The notes under the pieces: model-generated | What the model saw: the letters and a program-made list of their open reading frames with translations, nothing else | Database searches by the model: none | What the model was told of the DNA's origin: nothing | DNA from: DASSUW01 sp963811895 | GTDB lineage: Bacteria; Actinomycetota; Thermoleophilia; Solirubrobacterales; Solirubrobacteraceae | Direction: 5' to 3' | DNA length: 64,000 nucleotides | NCBI GenBank assembly: GCA_963811895.1 | Contig: CAWETE010000005.1 | Location: 186,001-250,000 of the forward strand | In this document: one piece after another, positions 42,165-50,846 of the stretch | Layout of the letters: the number at the start of each line of letters is the position of its first letter | Numbering within the stretch: the first letter of the stretch is position 1 | Made by a program: the position numbers and the translations under genes

Positions 42165-42302
42165 GGGGTTGTCTATGGGTCGTATAGCGCGACCTAACAA
42201 CCCCAACCTGCACGTGCACCTAATTCCGGTCCGGATCTTTGCGTATGGCGGAAACCCGCAAGGCCGATGCCACCCGCCGCGCTTCCCTACAAGCGCAGTT
42301 CG
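42165..42302. repeat. Nested inverted-repeat intergenic element, copy 1
   Basis: The 42052-42355 gap holds no credible gene. At 42165-42204 there is a nested hairpin: outer GGGGTTGT/ACAACCCC, inner GGTCG/CGACC with loop TATAGCG. About 75 nt later comes CGCTTCCCTAC followed by AAGCGCAGTTCG (42280-42302), forming a small hairpin GCGCTT/AAGCGC. Both parts recur at 56.3 kb (copy 2) with altered outer-stem bases but preserved pairing. The remainder of the gap (42052-42164) shows nothing recognisable. Confidence 0.6.
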
Positions 42303-42305
42303 ATA

Positions 42306-42327
42306 ATCTCTGACCTACGTCAGAGAT
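42306..42327. promoter_or_regulatory. Perfect palindrome upstream of the MarR-GNAT gene, candidate operator
   Basis: ATCTCTGAC-CTAC-GTCAGAGAT, a perfect 9-bp inverted repeat with a 4-nt spacer. It overlaps a possible -10 (TAATCT, 42304-42309) and ends 28 nt before the GTG of the MarR-GNAT gene, where a MarR autoregulatory operator would be expected. Could equally be a short RNA hairpin. Confidence 0.5.
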
Positions 42328-42355
42328 CGCCGCAGTCCGCAGCTTCAACCGGCTC

Positions 42356-43192
42356 GTGACCCGCCAAGTAGGCGCGCTCAACGACCGCTACCTCGGCCAC
42401 CGGCCGCTCGGCGAGTCGCGCGTCCTGTTCGAGATCGGCACACAGGGCGCCACCCCGCGCGACATCCGCGCGCGGCTCGGGCTCGACTCCGGCTACGTCG
42501 CACGGCTCCTGAGAGCCCTCGAGCGTGACGGCCTGGTCGCCGAGCAGCCCGGTGCCGATCGCCGCACCAAGCGCCTGACGCTCACGGCCGCGGGCCGCGC
42601 CGAGATGGCCGAGCTCGACCGCATCTCCGACGAGCTCGCCGCCGCGACGCTGGCACCGCTCGACGGCGACCAGCGCGAGCGGCTGCTGCACGCCCAGGCC
42701 GAGGTCCGCCGACTGCTGGCGATCTCGATGGTGTCGATCGCGCCCGAGGACGCCGCCTCGGTCGACGCGCGCTGGTGCCTCGGCCACTACTTCGCCGAGC
42801 TGGCCGAGCGCTTCGAGGAGACGTTCGACCCCGCGCGCACGCTGCCCACCGCCCCCGAGGATCTGTTCCTGCTCGCGCGCTTCGACGGCCAGCCCGCCGG
42901 CTGCGGCGTGCTCAAGGCGCTGACCCCCGACACCGGCGAGATCCTGCGCATGTGGGTCGACCGGCCGCACCGGGGCCTGGGCATCGCAGGGCGTCTCCTG
43001 GAGGCTCTCGAGCAGCACGCGTCCGCGCGCGGACACAAGACCGTCCGCCTCTACACCAATCGCTCGCTGGACGAGGCGAAGGCGCTGTACCGCTCTCGCG
43101 GCTACACCGAGATCGAGCGCTACAACGACGACCCATACGCGAACCACTGGTTCGAGAAGCGGCTGTCGGCCTCCAGCACCGAGCGCGCCTGA
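42356..43192 (+). CDS. MarR-family regulator fused to a GNAT acetyltransferase
   Basis: A 278-residue two-domain protein. N-terminal MarR winged helix (ESRVLFEIGTQGATPRDIRARLGLD and DSGYVARLLRALERDGLV in two blocks; wing GADRRTKRLTLT), then a GNAT acetyltransferase domain (residues ~150-270; LRMWVDRPHRGLGIAGRLLEA carries the acetyl-CoA loop, and ALYRSRGYTEIERY). Family-like residues continue in frame 5' of GTG 42356 back to about 42326 (IAAVRSFNRL), but no standard start lies there, so the true N-terminus is uncertain. Overlaps the DUF192 gene by 73 nt tail to tail. Confidence 0.88.
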   Translation: MTRQVGALNDRYLGHRPLGESRVLFEIGTQGATPRDIRARLGLDSGYVARLLRALERDGLVAEQPGADRRTKRLTLTAAGRAEMAELDRISDELAAATLAPLDGDQRERLLHAQAEVRRLLAISMVSIAPEDAASVDARWCLGHYFAELAERFEETFDPARTLPTAPEDLFLLARFDGQPAGCGVLKALTPDTGEILRMWVDRPHRGLGIAGRLLEALEQHASARGHKTVRLYTNRSLDEAKALYRSRGYTEIERYNDDPYANHWFEKRLSASSTERA

Positions 43193-43404
43193 CGGCACGA
43201 GCGCACCCGCCAGGGCGCCACCGCGCGGTCGATCCGCACCACGCGGCGCTCTCCGTCGAGCCACGCGAGGTCGAGCGCGAAGCGCATGCCGAACGTGTGC
43301 ACCGACCGGCAGCGCGGGATCTCGAGCGCCACGCCGGGCGGTAGCGAGCGCCGGCCGGCGAGGCCGGTCAGGCGCCGCGGGCCGCGGGCGACGATGAGCT
43401 TCAT
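43120..43404 (-). CDS. DUF192 family protein
   Basis: A 94-residue protein. Recognisable DUF192 features: LPPGVALEIPRCRSVHTFGMRFALDLAWLD (read as LPPGVALEIPRCRSVHTFGM then RFALDLAWLD) and VAPWRVRSCRQARSVLEA. The family is usually over 100 residues; here the end differs from the usual hydrophobic LELPAG-type C-terminus, and its last 24 codons lie antisense to the end of the MarR-GNAT gene. Function of DUF192 unknown. ATG at 43404. Confidence 0.75.
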   Translation of the reverse strand: MKLIVARGPRRLTGLAGRRSLPPGVALEIPRCRSVHTFGMRFALDLAWLDGERRVVRIDRAVAPWRVRSCRQARSVLEADSRFSNQWFAYGSSL

Positions 43405-43448
43405 GCCGCCACTAGGCGAATCGATCAATTTCTCGCCCCACCCCGGCG

Positions 43449-43454
43449 TACACT
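43449..43454 (+). promoter_or_regulatory. Candidate -10 box (TACACT) for yqeY
   Basis: TACACT ends 9 nt before the TTG start at 43464 in the divergent gap from the DUF192 gene. Confidence 0.45.
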
Positions 43455-43463
43455 AGGAAGTGC

Positions 43464-43898
43464 TTGCAGATCGCCGATCGCATCAAATCCGACGTCGCCA
43501 CCGCCATGAAGGCGGGCGAGAAGGAGCGCGTAGGGGCGCTCCGGCTGGTGCTCTCAGAGCTCCAGAAGGCGGAGAAGGACGGTGAGGTCGACGAGCTGGC
43601 CGTGCTGCGGCGCGAGCGCAAGCGGCGGCGCGAGGCCGCCGACGCGTACCGCGAGGCGGCGCGCGAGGACCTCGCCGAGGGCGAGGACTTCGAGGCGCAG
43701 GTGATCGAGGCCTATCTCCCGGCCGAGCTTTCCGGCGACGAGCTCGACGCGCTCGTGGCCAAGGCGGTGGCGGAGACCGGCGCCTCGTCGCAGCGCGACA
43801 TGGGCCAGGTGATCAAGCACGTGATGGCGGCCGCGCAAGGGCGGGCGGACGGCCGCGCCGTTTCGACCAAGGTGAAGGACGTACTAAGTGGCGCGTAG
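43464..43898 (+). CDS. yqeY: GatB/YqeY domain protein
   Basis: A 144-residue YqeY-like protein, related to the tail domain of GatB that contacts tRNA in the amidotransferase; exact function unproven. Typical features are the N-terminal DRIKSDVATAMKAGEKERV and RLVLSELQKAE, an Arg-rich helix RERKRRREAADAYREA, and the C-terminal GQVIKHVMAAAQGRADGR. TTG start placed by the -10 box. The yqeY-phoH-ybeY-era order is common in Gram-positive genomes. Overlaps phoH by 11 nt. Confidence 0.93.
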   Translation: MQIADRIKSDVATAMKAGEKERVGALRLVLSELQKAEKDGEVDELAVLRRERKRRREAADAYREAAREDLAEGEDFEAQVIEAYLPAELSGDELDALVAKAVAETGASSQRDMGQVIKHVMAAAQGRADGRAVSTKVKDVLSGA

Positions 43899-44871
43899 GC
43901 AGATGGAGCTCTCGAACGAAGTGGCCGCGGAGCTGGCCGGCTCCCAGGACCTCATCCTGCGCACGCTCGAGGAGCACCTCGAGTGCGACGTCTTCCTGCG
44001 CGGGAACGTCCTCACGCTGGACGGCGAAGCCGACGCGGTGCAGGTCGGCGCCACGGTCGTGCGCGAGCTGAGCTCGATGGTCGACCGCGGGCACGACATC
44101 GGGCCCGCCACGATCGAGGCCGTGGCCCGCGTGCTCGACGAGCGCGAGTCGCCCGCCAAGGTGCTCGACGACGTCGTGTGGCGCCACCGCAACCTGCGCG
44201 TGACGCCCAAGTCGGTCAACCAGAAGAAGTACGTCGACGCCATCCGGCGCTCGACGATCAGCTTCGGCATCGGCCCGGCCGGCACCGGCAAGACCTTCCT
44301 GGCGATCGCGATGGCGACGGCCGCGCTGGCGCGCCGCGAGGTCAACCGCATCATCCTCACCCGCCCCGCGGTCGAGGCCGGCGAGCGGCTCGGCTTCCTG
44401 CCCGGCGACCTGATGGCGAAGGTCGACCCGTACCTGCGCCCGCTGTTCGACGCGCTGCACGACATGATGGAGGCGGAGAAGGTCGCCGCCCACCTCGAGA
44501 AGGGCGTGATCGAGGTCGCGCCGCTGGCCTTCATGCGCGGCCGCACGCTCAACGACTCGTTCGTGATCCTCGACGAGGCGCAGAACACCACGCCCGAGCA
44601 GATGAAGATGTTCCTCACGCGGCTCGGCTTCGGCTCCAGGATGGTCGTGACCGGCGACATCACGCAGGTCGACCTCCCGCGTGACCAGAAGTCCGGCCTG
44701 ATCGTGGTCAACGACATCCTCGAGGGGGTCGACGGCGTCGAGTTCGTCCACTTCGGCGGCGAGGACGTCGTCCGCCACAAGCTCGTGCAGCGGATCGTCG
44801 CCGCCTACGACGAGCACCAGAAGCGCTCGGCCCAGGAGCTGCGGCCGGCCGAGCGCCGCCGCACGGCCTAG
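43888..44871 (+). CDS. phoH: PhoH-like ATPase
   Basis: A 327-residue PhoH ATPase. Walker A is GPAGTGKTFLA (K135), with RPAVEAGERLGFLPGD, and the Walker B FVILDEAQN; GSRMVVTGDITQVDLP is the sensor region. The N-terminal ~100 residues are the PhoH-specific region (LRTLEEHLECDVFLRGN). Probable role in RNA metabolism with ybeY, inferred from constant linkage. GTG start. Confidence 0.95.
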   Translation: MARRQMELSNEVAAELAGSQDLILRTLEEHLECDVFLRGNVLTLDGEADAVQVGATVVRELSSMVDRGHDIGPATIEAVARVLDERESPAKVLDDVVWRHRNLRVTPKSVNQKKYVDAIRRSTISFGIGPAGTGKTFLAIAMATAALARREVNRIILTRPAVEAGERLGFLPGDLMAKVDPYLRPLFDALHDMMEAEKVAAHLEKGVIEVAPLAFMRGRTLNDSFVILDEAQNTTPEQMKMFLTRLGFGSRMVVTGDITQVDLPRDQKSGLIVVNDILEGVDGVEFVHFGGEDVVRHKLVQRIVAAYDEHQKRSAQELRPAERRRTA

Positions 44872-44872
44872 C

Positions 44873-45250
44873 TTGCTCGACGTCGATGTGATCGGCGACG
44901 CGCTGCCGCGGGCGCGGATCGTCGAGGCGTGCTCGCTGGCGGCGGCGTCGGCTGGGGTCGACGACGGGCACGTGGCCGTCGAGTTCGTCGGCGCGGAGCG
45001 GATCGCCGAGCTCAACGAGCAGCATCGCGGCAAAAGCGGTCCGACCGACGTGCTGTCGTTCCCGGTCGACGAAGCCGGCATGGCCGCCGGCCCCCGCGAG
45101 CTGGGAGACGTGGTGATATGTCCCGAGCACACCGAGGACCTGCTGGAGGCCGTCGTGCACGGCGTGCTGCACCTCACGGGCATGGATCACGAGCAGGACG
45201 ATGGCGAGATGCTCGCCCTCCAGGCCGAGATCGTGGGCTGGCTGCGATGA
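44873..45250 (+). CDS. ybeY: Endoribonuclease YbeY
   Basis: A 125-residue single-strand endoribonuclease for 16S rRNA 3' maturation and ribosome quality control. The zinc-binding motif HGVLHLTGMDH is intact, with GPTDVLSFP and LGDVVICPE. TTG start at 44873, one base after phoH; GTG 44888 is an alternative but would remove the first beta strand. Overlaps era by 4 nt. Confidence 0.96.
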   Translation: MLDVDVIGDALPRARIVEACSLAAASAGVDDGHVAVEFVGAERIAELNEQHRGKSGPTDVLSFPVDEAGMAAGPRELGDVVICPEHTEDLLEAVVHGVLHLTGMDHEQDDGEMLALQAEIVGWLR

Positions 45251-46137
45251 GCCCGCGCTCGGGCTTCGTCGCGCTCGCCGGCCGCCCCAACGTCGGCAAG
45301 TCGACGCTGGTCAACTCGATGGTCGGCCACAAGGTCGCGATCGTGTCCGACAAGCCGCAGACCACGCGGCGCGCGATCCGCGGGGTGGTCACGGCGCCGG
45401 ACCGCTTCCAGCTCGTGCTGACCGACCTGCCCGGCGTGCAGCGGCCGCGCGACGCGCTCACCGCCCGCATGCAGCACCGCGTCGAGTCCGAGATCGGCGA
45501 GGCGGACGCCGCGCTGTTCGTGGTCAACGGCGAGCAGGGGATCGGCGGGTCCGGTGACGTCTTCATCGCCGAGGCGCTCAAGGGCGTCAACGTGCCGGTC
45601 GTGGTGGCCGTCAACAAGGTCGACCGGCTCGACCGCCCGCGCACCGTGGTGGCCCTCCAGGCGGCCGCCGACCTGGTCTCGGACGACGCCGAGATCTTCC
45701 CGGTGAGCGCCCGCACGGGCCGCGGCGTCGGGCCGCTGCTCGAGCACCTCGCCTCGCTGCTGCCCGAGGGGCCCTTCTACTTCCCGCCCGACGAGATCTC
45801 CGACCAGCCCGAGCACGTGGTGCTCGCCGAGCTGGTGCGCGAGCAGGTCCTGCACCGCACGCGCCAGGAGGTGCCGCACTCCGTCGAGGTCCAGGTCGAC
45901 GAGATCCACGAGCAGCACGAGCTGGTGATCGTCCATGCCTTGCTGTGGGTCGAGACCGAGTCCCAGAAGGGCATCCTCATCGGGGCCCGCGGGCGGATGA
46001 TCAAGGCGATCGGCATGGCCGCCCGGCGCGAGCTCGAGCGCGAGCTCGGCAAGCGCGTGCACCTCGACCTCTCGGTCCGCGTGCGGCGCTCGTGGCGCGG
46101 CGACGAGACGCTGCTGGACCGGCTCGGCATCACGTAG
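45247..46137 (+). CDS. era: GTPase Era
   Basis: A 296-residue GTPase that binds the 3' end of 16S rRNA. P-loop GRPNVGKST, switch DLPGVQRPRD, NKVD guanine motif, and a C-terminal KH domain (KGILIGARGRMIKAIG). ATGA overlap with ybeY. Ends 19 nt before the convergent bPH2 gene. Confidence 0.97.
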   Translation: MSPRSGFVALAGRPNVGKSTLVNSMVGHKVAIVSDKPQTTRRAIRGVVTAPDRFQLVLTDLPGVQRPRDALTARMQHRVESEIGEADAALFVVNGEQGIGGSGDVFIAEALKGVNVPVVVAVNKVDRLDRPRTVVALQAAADLVSDDAEIFPVSARTGRGVGPLLEHLASLLPEGPFYFPPDEISDQPEHVVLAELVREQVLHRTRQEVPHSVEVQVDEIHEQHELVIVHALLWVETESQKGILIGARGRMIKAIGMAARRELERELGKRVHLDLSVRVRRSWRGDETLLDRLGIT

Positions 46138-46156
46138 CCATGCCGCTCCGCGGCGC

Positions 46157-47548
46157 TCACAGGCGGCTGAGGCGGTCGTAGAGGGCGTCGGCCGTCGCGG
46201 CCTCGAGGTGGCGTACGCGGGCGTCGGTCTGCTTGCCGAACGCGACGAACACATCGGCCAGCCGGCCGCGCCGCTGGAGCGGGTTCTGGCTCACCTCGTG
46301 CCACTCGCGGTAGCGCGCCGGGCCGAGCACCGTCGTGCGCGACAGCCGCAATGAGCGGATCGCCAGCCGGCCGCCGTCCAGCCGCCAGCCGGCCGTGCGG
46401 TGGCGCAGCAGCCCGTAGGCGCCGAGCAGCAGCGCCGCCGGCAGCACCCACGGCCCCGCAGGAGTGAACGCCCACACGCCGACGCCCACCAAGGCGCCGA
46501 ACACGGCCGGCGGCAGCACATAGCGCCGGGCGGCGCGGGCCGGCGGGCGCTCGAGCCCGTCGAGGTCGTCGGCCAGCTCGGGCAGCAGCTCGTCGAGGAA
46601 CCCGCGCACCTCGTCGCGCCGCAGCAGCGGGAACAGGCTCTGCGCGGCGGTGGCCTCCTTCGCGTGCCCGATGACCTCCATCCGCAGCGCCGCGAAGCCG
46701 AACGGGAGCCGCAGGACGTTCTCGACGACCTCGACCGCGCGCACGCGCTCGACCGGCACCGTCGCCTCCCGCCGCGCGAGCAGCCCGCGGCGGATCCGCA
46801 GCCGGTCGCCCTCGCGCGTGACCGTGAAGCCCGAGAAGGCGATCACGGAGCCGAGCATCGAGAGCAGCCAGGCGGCGACGAGCAGCGCGACGACGGCGGC
46901 CACCGCCGCCATGACCGTGTGCGGGAGCAGCCGCACCGCGTCGTCCTCGTCGAGCGACTGCTGCACGAGCTGGAAGAAGCCCGCCACCGCCGGCAGGATC
47001 ACGCCGAGCTGGCCGGCCGTGAGGGCGCCGACGAGCAGCCGCGAGCGCGCGAGCCGGCGCTCCGGCCCCTGCGCCTCGGGCGCCGGCGCCGGCCGGTGGT
47101 CGGCGAGCAGCGACCGCAGCCCGCGCACGTCGTCCTCGCCGACCGCCTCGAGCGCGATCTCGCCCTTGGCGCCGCCGCCGCCCGTCTGCACGTGCACGGC
47201 ATGGACGCCGAACAGCCGTTGGACGGGCCCCTGCTCGAGGTCGAGCGACTGGATGCGCGTCAGCGGCACGTCCGTCTCCTTGATCCCGACGAGCCCGCTC
47301 TTGCGGTGGATCGCGTCGGGCGTCACCCACCACGTCGTCGTGCGCCAGCGCACGTAGCCGAGCACGGTCGAGGCCACCAGGCCCACGAGGCCGAAGGCGA
47401 GGCCGCGCAGCAGAGCGCCCTCGTCCAGGCCTCCCCGGAACGCCGACAGCCCGACCAGCACCAGCAGCGGCACGGCGAACTCGCGCAGCGCGCCCACCGC
47501 GTAGACCGCGATGCCCGCGCGGTGCAGCCGCCGCGGCTCAGGGCTCAT
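46157..47548 (-). CDS. Membrane protein with bPH2 domains (YdbT-like)
   Basis: A 463-residue membrane protein. An N-terminal pair of helices is followed by a first bacterial PH domain (TTTWWVTPDAIHRKSGLVGI), another hydrophobic pair (about residues 175-235), a second bPH2 domain (SGFTVTREGDRLRIRRGLLA), further helices and a third PH-like end (GWRLDGGRLAIRSLRLS). It overlaps the smaller bPH2 gene upstream by 11 nt. YdbS/YdbT pairs like this occur widely; in Bacillus they are linked to resistance to certain peptides. Function here unknown. Confidence 0.88.
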   Translation of the reverse strand: MSPEPRRLHRAGIAVYAVGALREFAVPLLVLVGLSAFRGGLDEGALLRGLAFGLVGLVASTVLGYVRWRTTTWWVTPDAIHRKSGLVGIKETDVPLTRIQSLDLEQGPVQRLFGVHAVHVQTGGGGAKGEIALEAVGEDDVRGLRSLLADHRPAPAPEAQGPERRLARSRLLVGALTAGQLGVILPAVAGFFQLVQQSLDEDDAVRLLPHTVMAAVAAVVALLVAAWLLSMLGSVIAFSGFTVTREGDRLRIRRGLLARREATVPVERVRAVEVVENVLRLPFGFAALRMEVIGHAKEATAAQSLFPLLRRDEVRGFLDELLPELADDLDGLERPPARAARRYVLPPAVFGALVGVGVWAFTPAGPWVLPAALLLGAYGLLRHRTAGWRLDGGRLAIRSLRLSRTTVLGPARYREWHEVSQNPLQRRGRLADVFVAFGKQTDARVRHLEAATADALYDRLSRL

Positions 47549-47999
47549 CGGCGGTCCGGGCCAGGTCGGCGATGCGGTCGCGCACCTCGGCGGCGTCGGC
47601 GACGCGCAGGAGCGGGATGCTGTGGCTGCCGGCCGCGGTGTGGACGACGACCGTCGCGAGGTCGAGCGACTGGTCGATGACGCCGCGCGTGGTGTCGACG
47701 TGCTGCACGCGCAGCATCGGGACGAGCGTGCGGCGGATCGTGAACGTGCCGCGGCGGATGTCGATCGCCTCCGGCCGCACCTCCCAGCGCCAGTGCCGCC
47801 AGCGCAGCGAGGGCACGAGCGTCACGCAGATCAGGAGCCCAATGCTGGGTACGAGCCGCAAGGCGAGTGCCAGCACTCCGTCGAGCTGCCCCGCGACGAT
47901 CATGCCCACCACGACGGCGACGCCCCAGAGGAGCAGCTGCTCGCCGCGCCAGACCCAGCGCGCCTCGCGCGCGAGCGTGCGCGTCGGCTCCGGGGTCAC
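47538..47999 (-). CDS. Small bPH2-domain membrane protein (YdbS-like)
   Basis: A 153-residue protein with two membrane helices (about residues 22-65) and one bPH2 domain (RHWRWEVRPEAIDIRRGTFT, PMLRVQHVDTTRGVIDQSL split, and SIPLLRVADAAEVRDRI). GTG start in a GTGA overlap with the ArsA-like gene; its own 3' end overlaps the YdbT-like gene. Expected to form a complex with it. Confidence 0.85.
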   Translation of the reverse strand: MTPEPTRTLAREARWVWRGEQLLLWGVAVVVGMIVAGQLDGVLALALRLVPSIGLLICVTLVPSLRWRHWRWEVRPEAIDIRRGTFTIRRTLVPMLRVQHVDTTRGVIDQSLDLATVVVHTAAGSHSIPLLRVADAAEVRDRIADLARTADEP

Positions 48000-48914
48000 A
48001 GCTTCCGTGCCAGCCGGCTGCCGAGCCGCTCGAACTCGGGCAGCCCGAGCTCGGCGTCGAACAGGTAGGGGAGGGTCACCACCGGCGCCGAGGCGGCGCG
48101 GCGCAGGCGGCGCAGGTGGCTGCGCTGGGCGCGGGCGCGCTCGTACGCGGTGAGCGCGGCCCGCAGGTCGGGGCGCCCGTCGGCGACCGCCCGCATCGCC
48201 TCGGCGTCGGCGGCGCTGAAGCGCTCCGGCCACATGCCGTTGACGACGATCGCCTCGAGTCCCAGGCCCACCGCCTCGGGCAGCCGCGCCTCGAGCTCGA
48301 GCGTCTCGTTGACCGGCATCTCCTCCGGCAGCGCGACGGCGAGGTAGCCGGTGCGCTCGGGGTCGGCCAGCATCTCGCCGACCCTGGTGGCCTGGCGGCG
48401 GATCGGCCCGACGCGCGCGATCTCGGCGAACGTGCGCGGCGTGGTGAGCATCGCCAGGCCGTGGCCCGAGGCCGGCGCGTCGACCACCACGAGGTCGTAG
48501 GTGCGGTTGTGGCGGTCCCAGCGCGAGCTCTGGGCCAGCTCCCACACCTTGGCGATCGTGATCAGCTCCTTGGCGCCCGGGGGCCGCCGCCACGAAGTAG
48601 CCGAAGGCCGACGAGCGCGCCAGCACCTTCAGCCCCACGCCGCCGATCTGGCGCGCGAGCCACTCCTCGAGCGCGCGCTGCGGGTCGATGGTGATCGCCC
48701 ACAGGTTCTCGGCGAGCTCGACCTCGGTCTCCGCGACCACGCCCTCACGGCCCAGCGCGCGTGACACGCGATCCTGCTCGGCGACCTCGCAGACGATGGT
48801 CCGGCGGCCCGCGGCGGCGGCCGCCAGGCCCAGCGATGCGGCCACGGTCGTCTTGCCGACGCCCCCCTTGCCGGTCACGTAGAGCAGCCGCCGGTCGCGC
48901 AGGAGTGCTTCCAT
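47996..48914 (-). CDS. ArsA/Get3-like anion-transporting ATPase, with an apparent +1 frameshift
   Basis: A ~305-residue deviant-Walker P-loop ATPase. It begins with a membrane-free P-loop LYVTGKGGVGKTTVAASLG, then VVVDAPASGHGLAML (switch II region). One extra base in the run of five G at 48579-48583 changes the frame between FGYFVAAAPG and KELITIAKVWE. No arsenite-binding cysteine cluster is evident, so arsenic transport is unlikely and a chaperone or targeting role is more plausible. ATG 48914 chosen; an upstream GTG at 48935 is in frame. Divergent from the phytoene synthase-like gene. Confidence 0.85.
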
Positions 48915-48934
48915 CGTGGGTGACAAGGATGACA

Positions 48935-49756
48935 ATGGAAGTCATGGACCCGAGGATCAGCGCGGCGTACGAGTCGTGCCGGCGGCTGCAGCTGCGGCAC
49001 GACCCGACGTACTACTGGGCCACGCGCCGGCTGCCGGCCGACGTGCGCCCGGCCACGCACGCGCTCTACGGGTACGTCCGCACCGCCGACCAGATCGTCG
49101 ACGGGCCGCACCGCCCGCCGACCCCCGCAGCGCGGCTGGCGGCGCTCGACGCCTGGGAGGAGGAGCTGCGCGGCGGCCGGTCGTCGCACCCCGCGGTGAT
49201 CGCGCTCATGGACGCCGGTGCGCGCCATGACCTCCCGCTCGACGAGCTCGAGGTCTACATGCGCTCGATGCGCGTCGACTGCGGACGCGTGCGGATCGGC
49301 AGCGACGACGAGCTCGACGAGTACATGGACGGCTCGGCGGGCTCGGTCGGGCGGATCATGGCCCCGCTGCTCGCCGTGCCCGAGCGCTTCCACGCCGACT
49401 TCGGGCACCTGGGCCAGGCGTTCCAGCTCACCAACTTCATCCGTGACGTCGACGAGGACTGGGCGATGGACCGCATCTACCTCCCGGGTCTCGACGACGA
49501 CGATCTCGGCACCGGCCCGGCCACACCGCGGCTGCGCGCCGTCGCCGGCCGGCAGGTGGCGCGGGCGCGAGCGCTGTTCGCGGCCGCCGAGCCCGCCGTG
49601 GCCGCGGCCCCGGCCTCGGTCCGGAACGGCATCCGGCTGGCCTGCGCCGCCTACGGGCGGATCCTCGACCGTGCCGAGGCGGCCGGCGGCGACGTGCTCG
49701 GCCGCCGCATCGGCGTTCGCACGCTCGACATCCTGCGGGCGGCGGTCCGGCGGTGA
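48935..49756 (+). CDS. Squalene/phytoene synthase-like prenyltransferase
   Basis: A 273-residue all-helical trans-isoprenyl diphosphate synthase (head-to-head type). The two Asp-rich motifs are YGYVRTADQIVDG and NFIRDVDEDWAMDRIYLP. It fits a phytoene or squalene synthase. ATG 48935 is chosen for an AAGGA ribosome site at 48925-48929; ATG 48944 is also in frame. GTGA overlap with the reductase-like gene that follows, so the two probably act in one isoprenoid path. Confidence 0.88.
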   Translation: MEVMDPRISAAYESCRRLQLRHDPTYYWATRRLPADVRPATHALYGYVRTADQIVDGPHRPPTPAARLAALDAWEEELRGGRSSHPAVIALMDAGARHDLPLDELEVYMRSMRVDCGRVRIGSDDELDEYMDGSAGSVGRIMAPLLAVPERFHADFGHLGQAFQLTNFIRDVDEDWAMDRIYLPGLDDDDLGTGPATPRLRAVAGRQVARARALFAAAEPAVAAAPASVRNGIRLACAAYGRILDRAEAAGGDVLGRRIGVRTLDILRAAVRR

Positions 49757-50833
49757 CGCGCCGGGCGACGCTGCGCGGCGCCGAGCGAACGCCGCTCTCC
49801 GGGCGCGCCGACGTGCTGGTGTGCGGCGCGAGCTTCGCCGGCCTCGCCGTCGCGCGCGAGCTGGCGGGGAGCGGCGCCGACGTGCTGGTGGTCGACCGCT
49901 ACGAGATCGGCGAGCGCGCCACCTCGGCCTGCGCGGCGCCGACGCCGTGGCTGCACGCGATGGGCGTCGGGCGCTCGATCCGCCAGGAGCTGCCGTGCAT
50001 GGCCTTCCACACGCCGCACGGGTCGGTCCGCTACCGGCTGCCGTGGACCTGGTCGAGCTTCGACTACCGCGAGCTGTGCGAGGCGCTGTGGGAGCAGTGC
50101 GACGCCCGGTTCGAGATCGCCACGGTCGGAGCGCCGCGACGGCGAGACGGTCGAGACGGATCGCGGGAGGCTGACCGCGCCGCTGATCGTCGACGCGCTC
50201 GGCTGGCGGCGCGTGCTCGGCCCGGGCGCCAACGTGCAGCCGCCCGAGGCGATGATCTCGCGCGGGCTCGAGGTCCATCCGAGCGATCCCCGCGGCGCGG
50301 ATCTCGACGTCTGGATCGACCGCTCGGTGGTCCGCTACGGCTACGCGTGGTCGGTCCCGGCCGGCGGCGAGCGCCGGATCGGCGTCGGCTCCTACGAGCC
50401 GCGCCACCACGTCAAGGAGCCGACCCGCGAGATGGCGCTGCGCCTGGACTCGGACGCGGTCCGCTATCAGGGCAACTGGTTCCCGCACGAGCTGCGGCCG
50501 GCGGCCGAGGACGGCGTGTTCTTCGTCGGCGACTCGGCCGGCCACTGCATCCCGCTGTCCGGCGAGGGGATTCGAACCGCCTTCCACTTCGGCATCGCCT
50601 GCGGGGGCGAGCTGCGTGCGGTGCTGGCGGGAGAGCGGCGCCGCGAGCAGGCGCTGACGCGCTACGCGGCGTTCTCGGACGCCCATGCCCCGTTCTTCCG
50701 CCGCGCGCTGCGGCTGCAGCGCCTGATCCCCGCCCTCCCGCCGCGCGCGCTCACCGCGCTGCTCGCCGTCATGGGCCGCGAGCGGCCGTGCAGGCGGGCC
50801 TTCACCTGGTACCTGGACCAGGCCCGGCCCTAG
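49753..50833 (+). CDS. Geranylgeranyl reductase-like FAD oxidoreductase, with an apparent +1 frameshift
   Basis: About 360 residues. N-terminal FAD-binding motif ADVLVCGASFAGLAVARELA, later VFFVGDSAGHCIPLSGEGI, the GD motif of geranylgeranyl reductase-type flavoproteins. One extra base at GG 50128-50129 shifts the frame (TVERRDGETVETD restored); the C-terminal two thirds are intact to the stop at 50833. GTG start overlaps the preceding synthase. May hydrogenate or epoxidise an isoprenoid; product unknown. Confidence 0.84.
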
Positions 50834-50836
50834 ACT
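50831..50836 (+). promoter_or_regulatory. Candidate -10 box (TAGACT) for hisIE-trp, shares the upstream stop codon
   Basis: The TAG stop of the FAD oxidoreductase begins TAGACT, which ends 10 nt before the hisIE ATG. Likely start of the hisIE-trpEGDC transcript. Confidence 0.5.
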
Positions 50837-50846
50837 CCGCAGCCCG

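Noticed and set aside
42079..42306. A 75-codon open frame in the gap after the EamA gene
   Set aside because: Runs straight through the nested hairpin and shared motif, no ribosome site, translation without recognisable features.
44869..44874. TAGCTT at the phoH stop as a -10 box for ybeY
   Set aside because: It overlaps the TTG start of ybeY; a start further on (GTG 44888) would leave 13 nt and remove the first strand of the protein.
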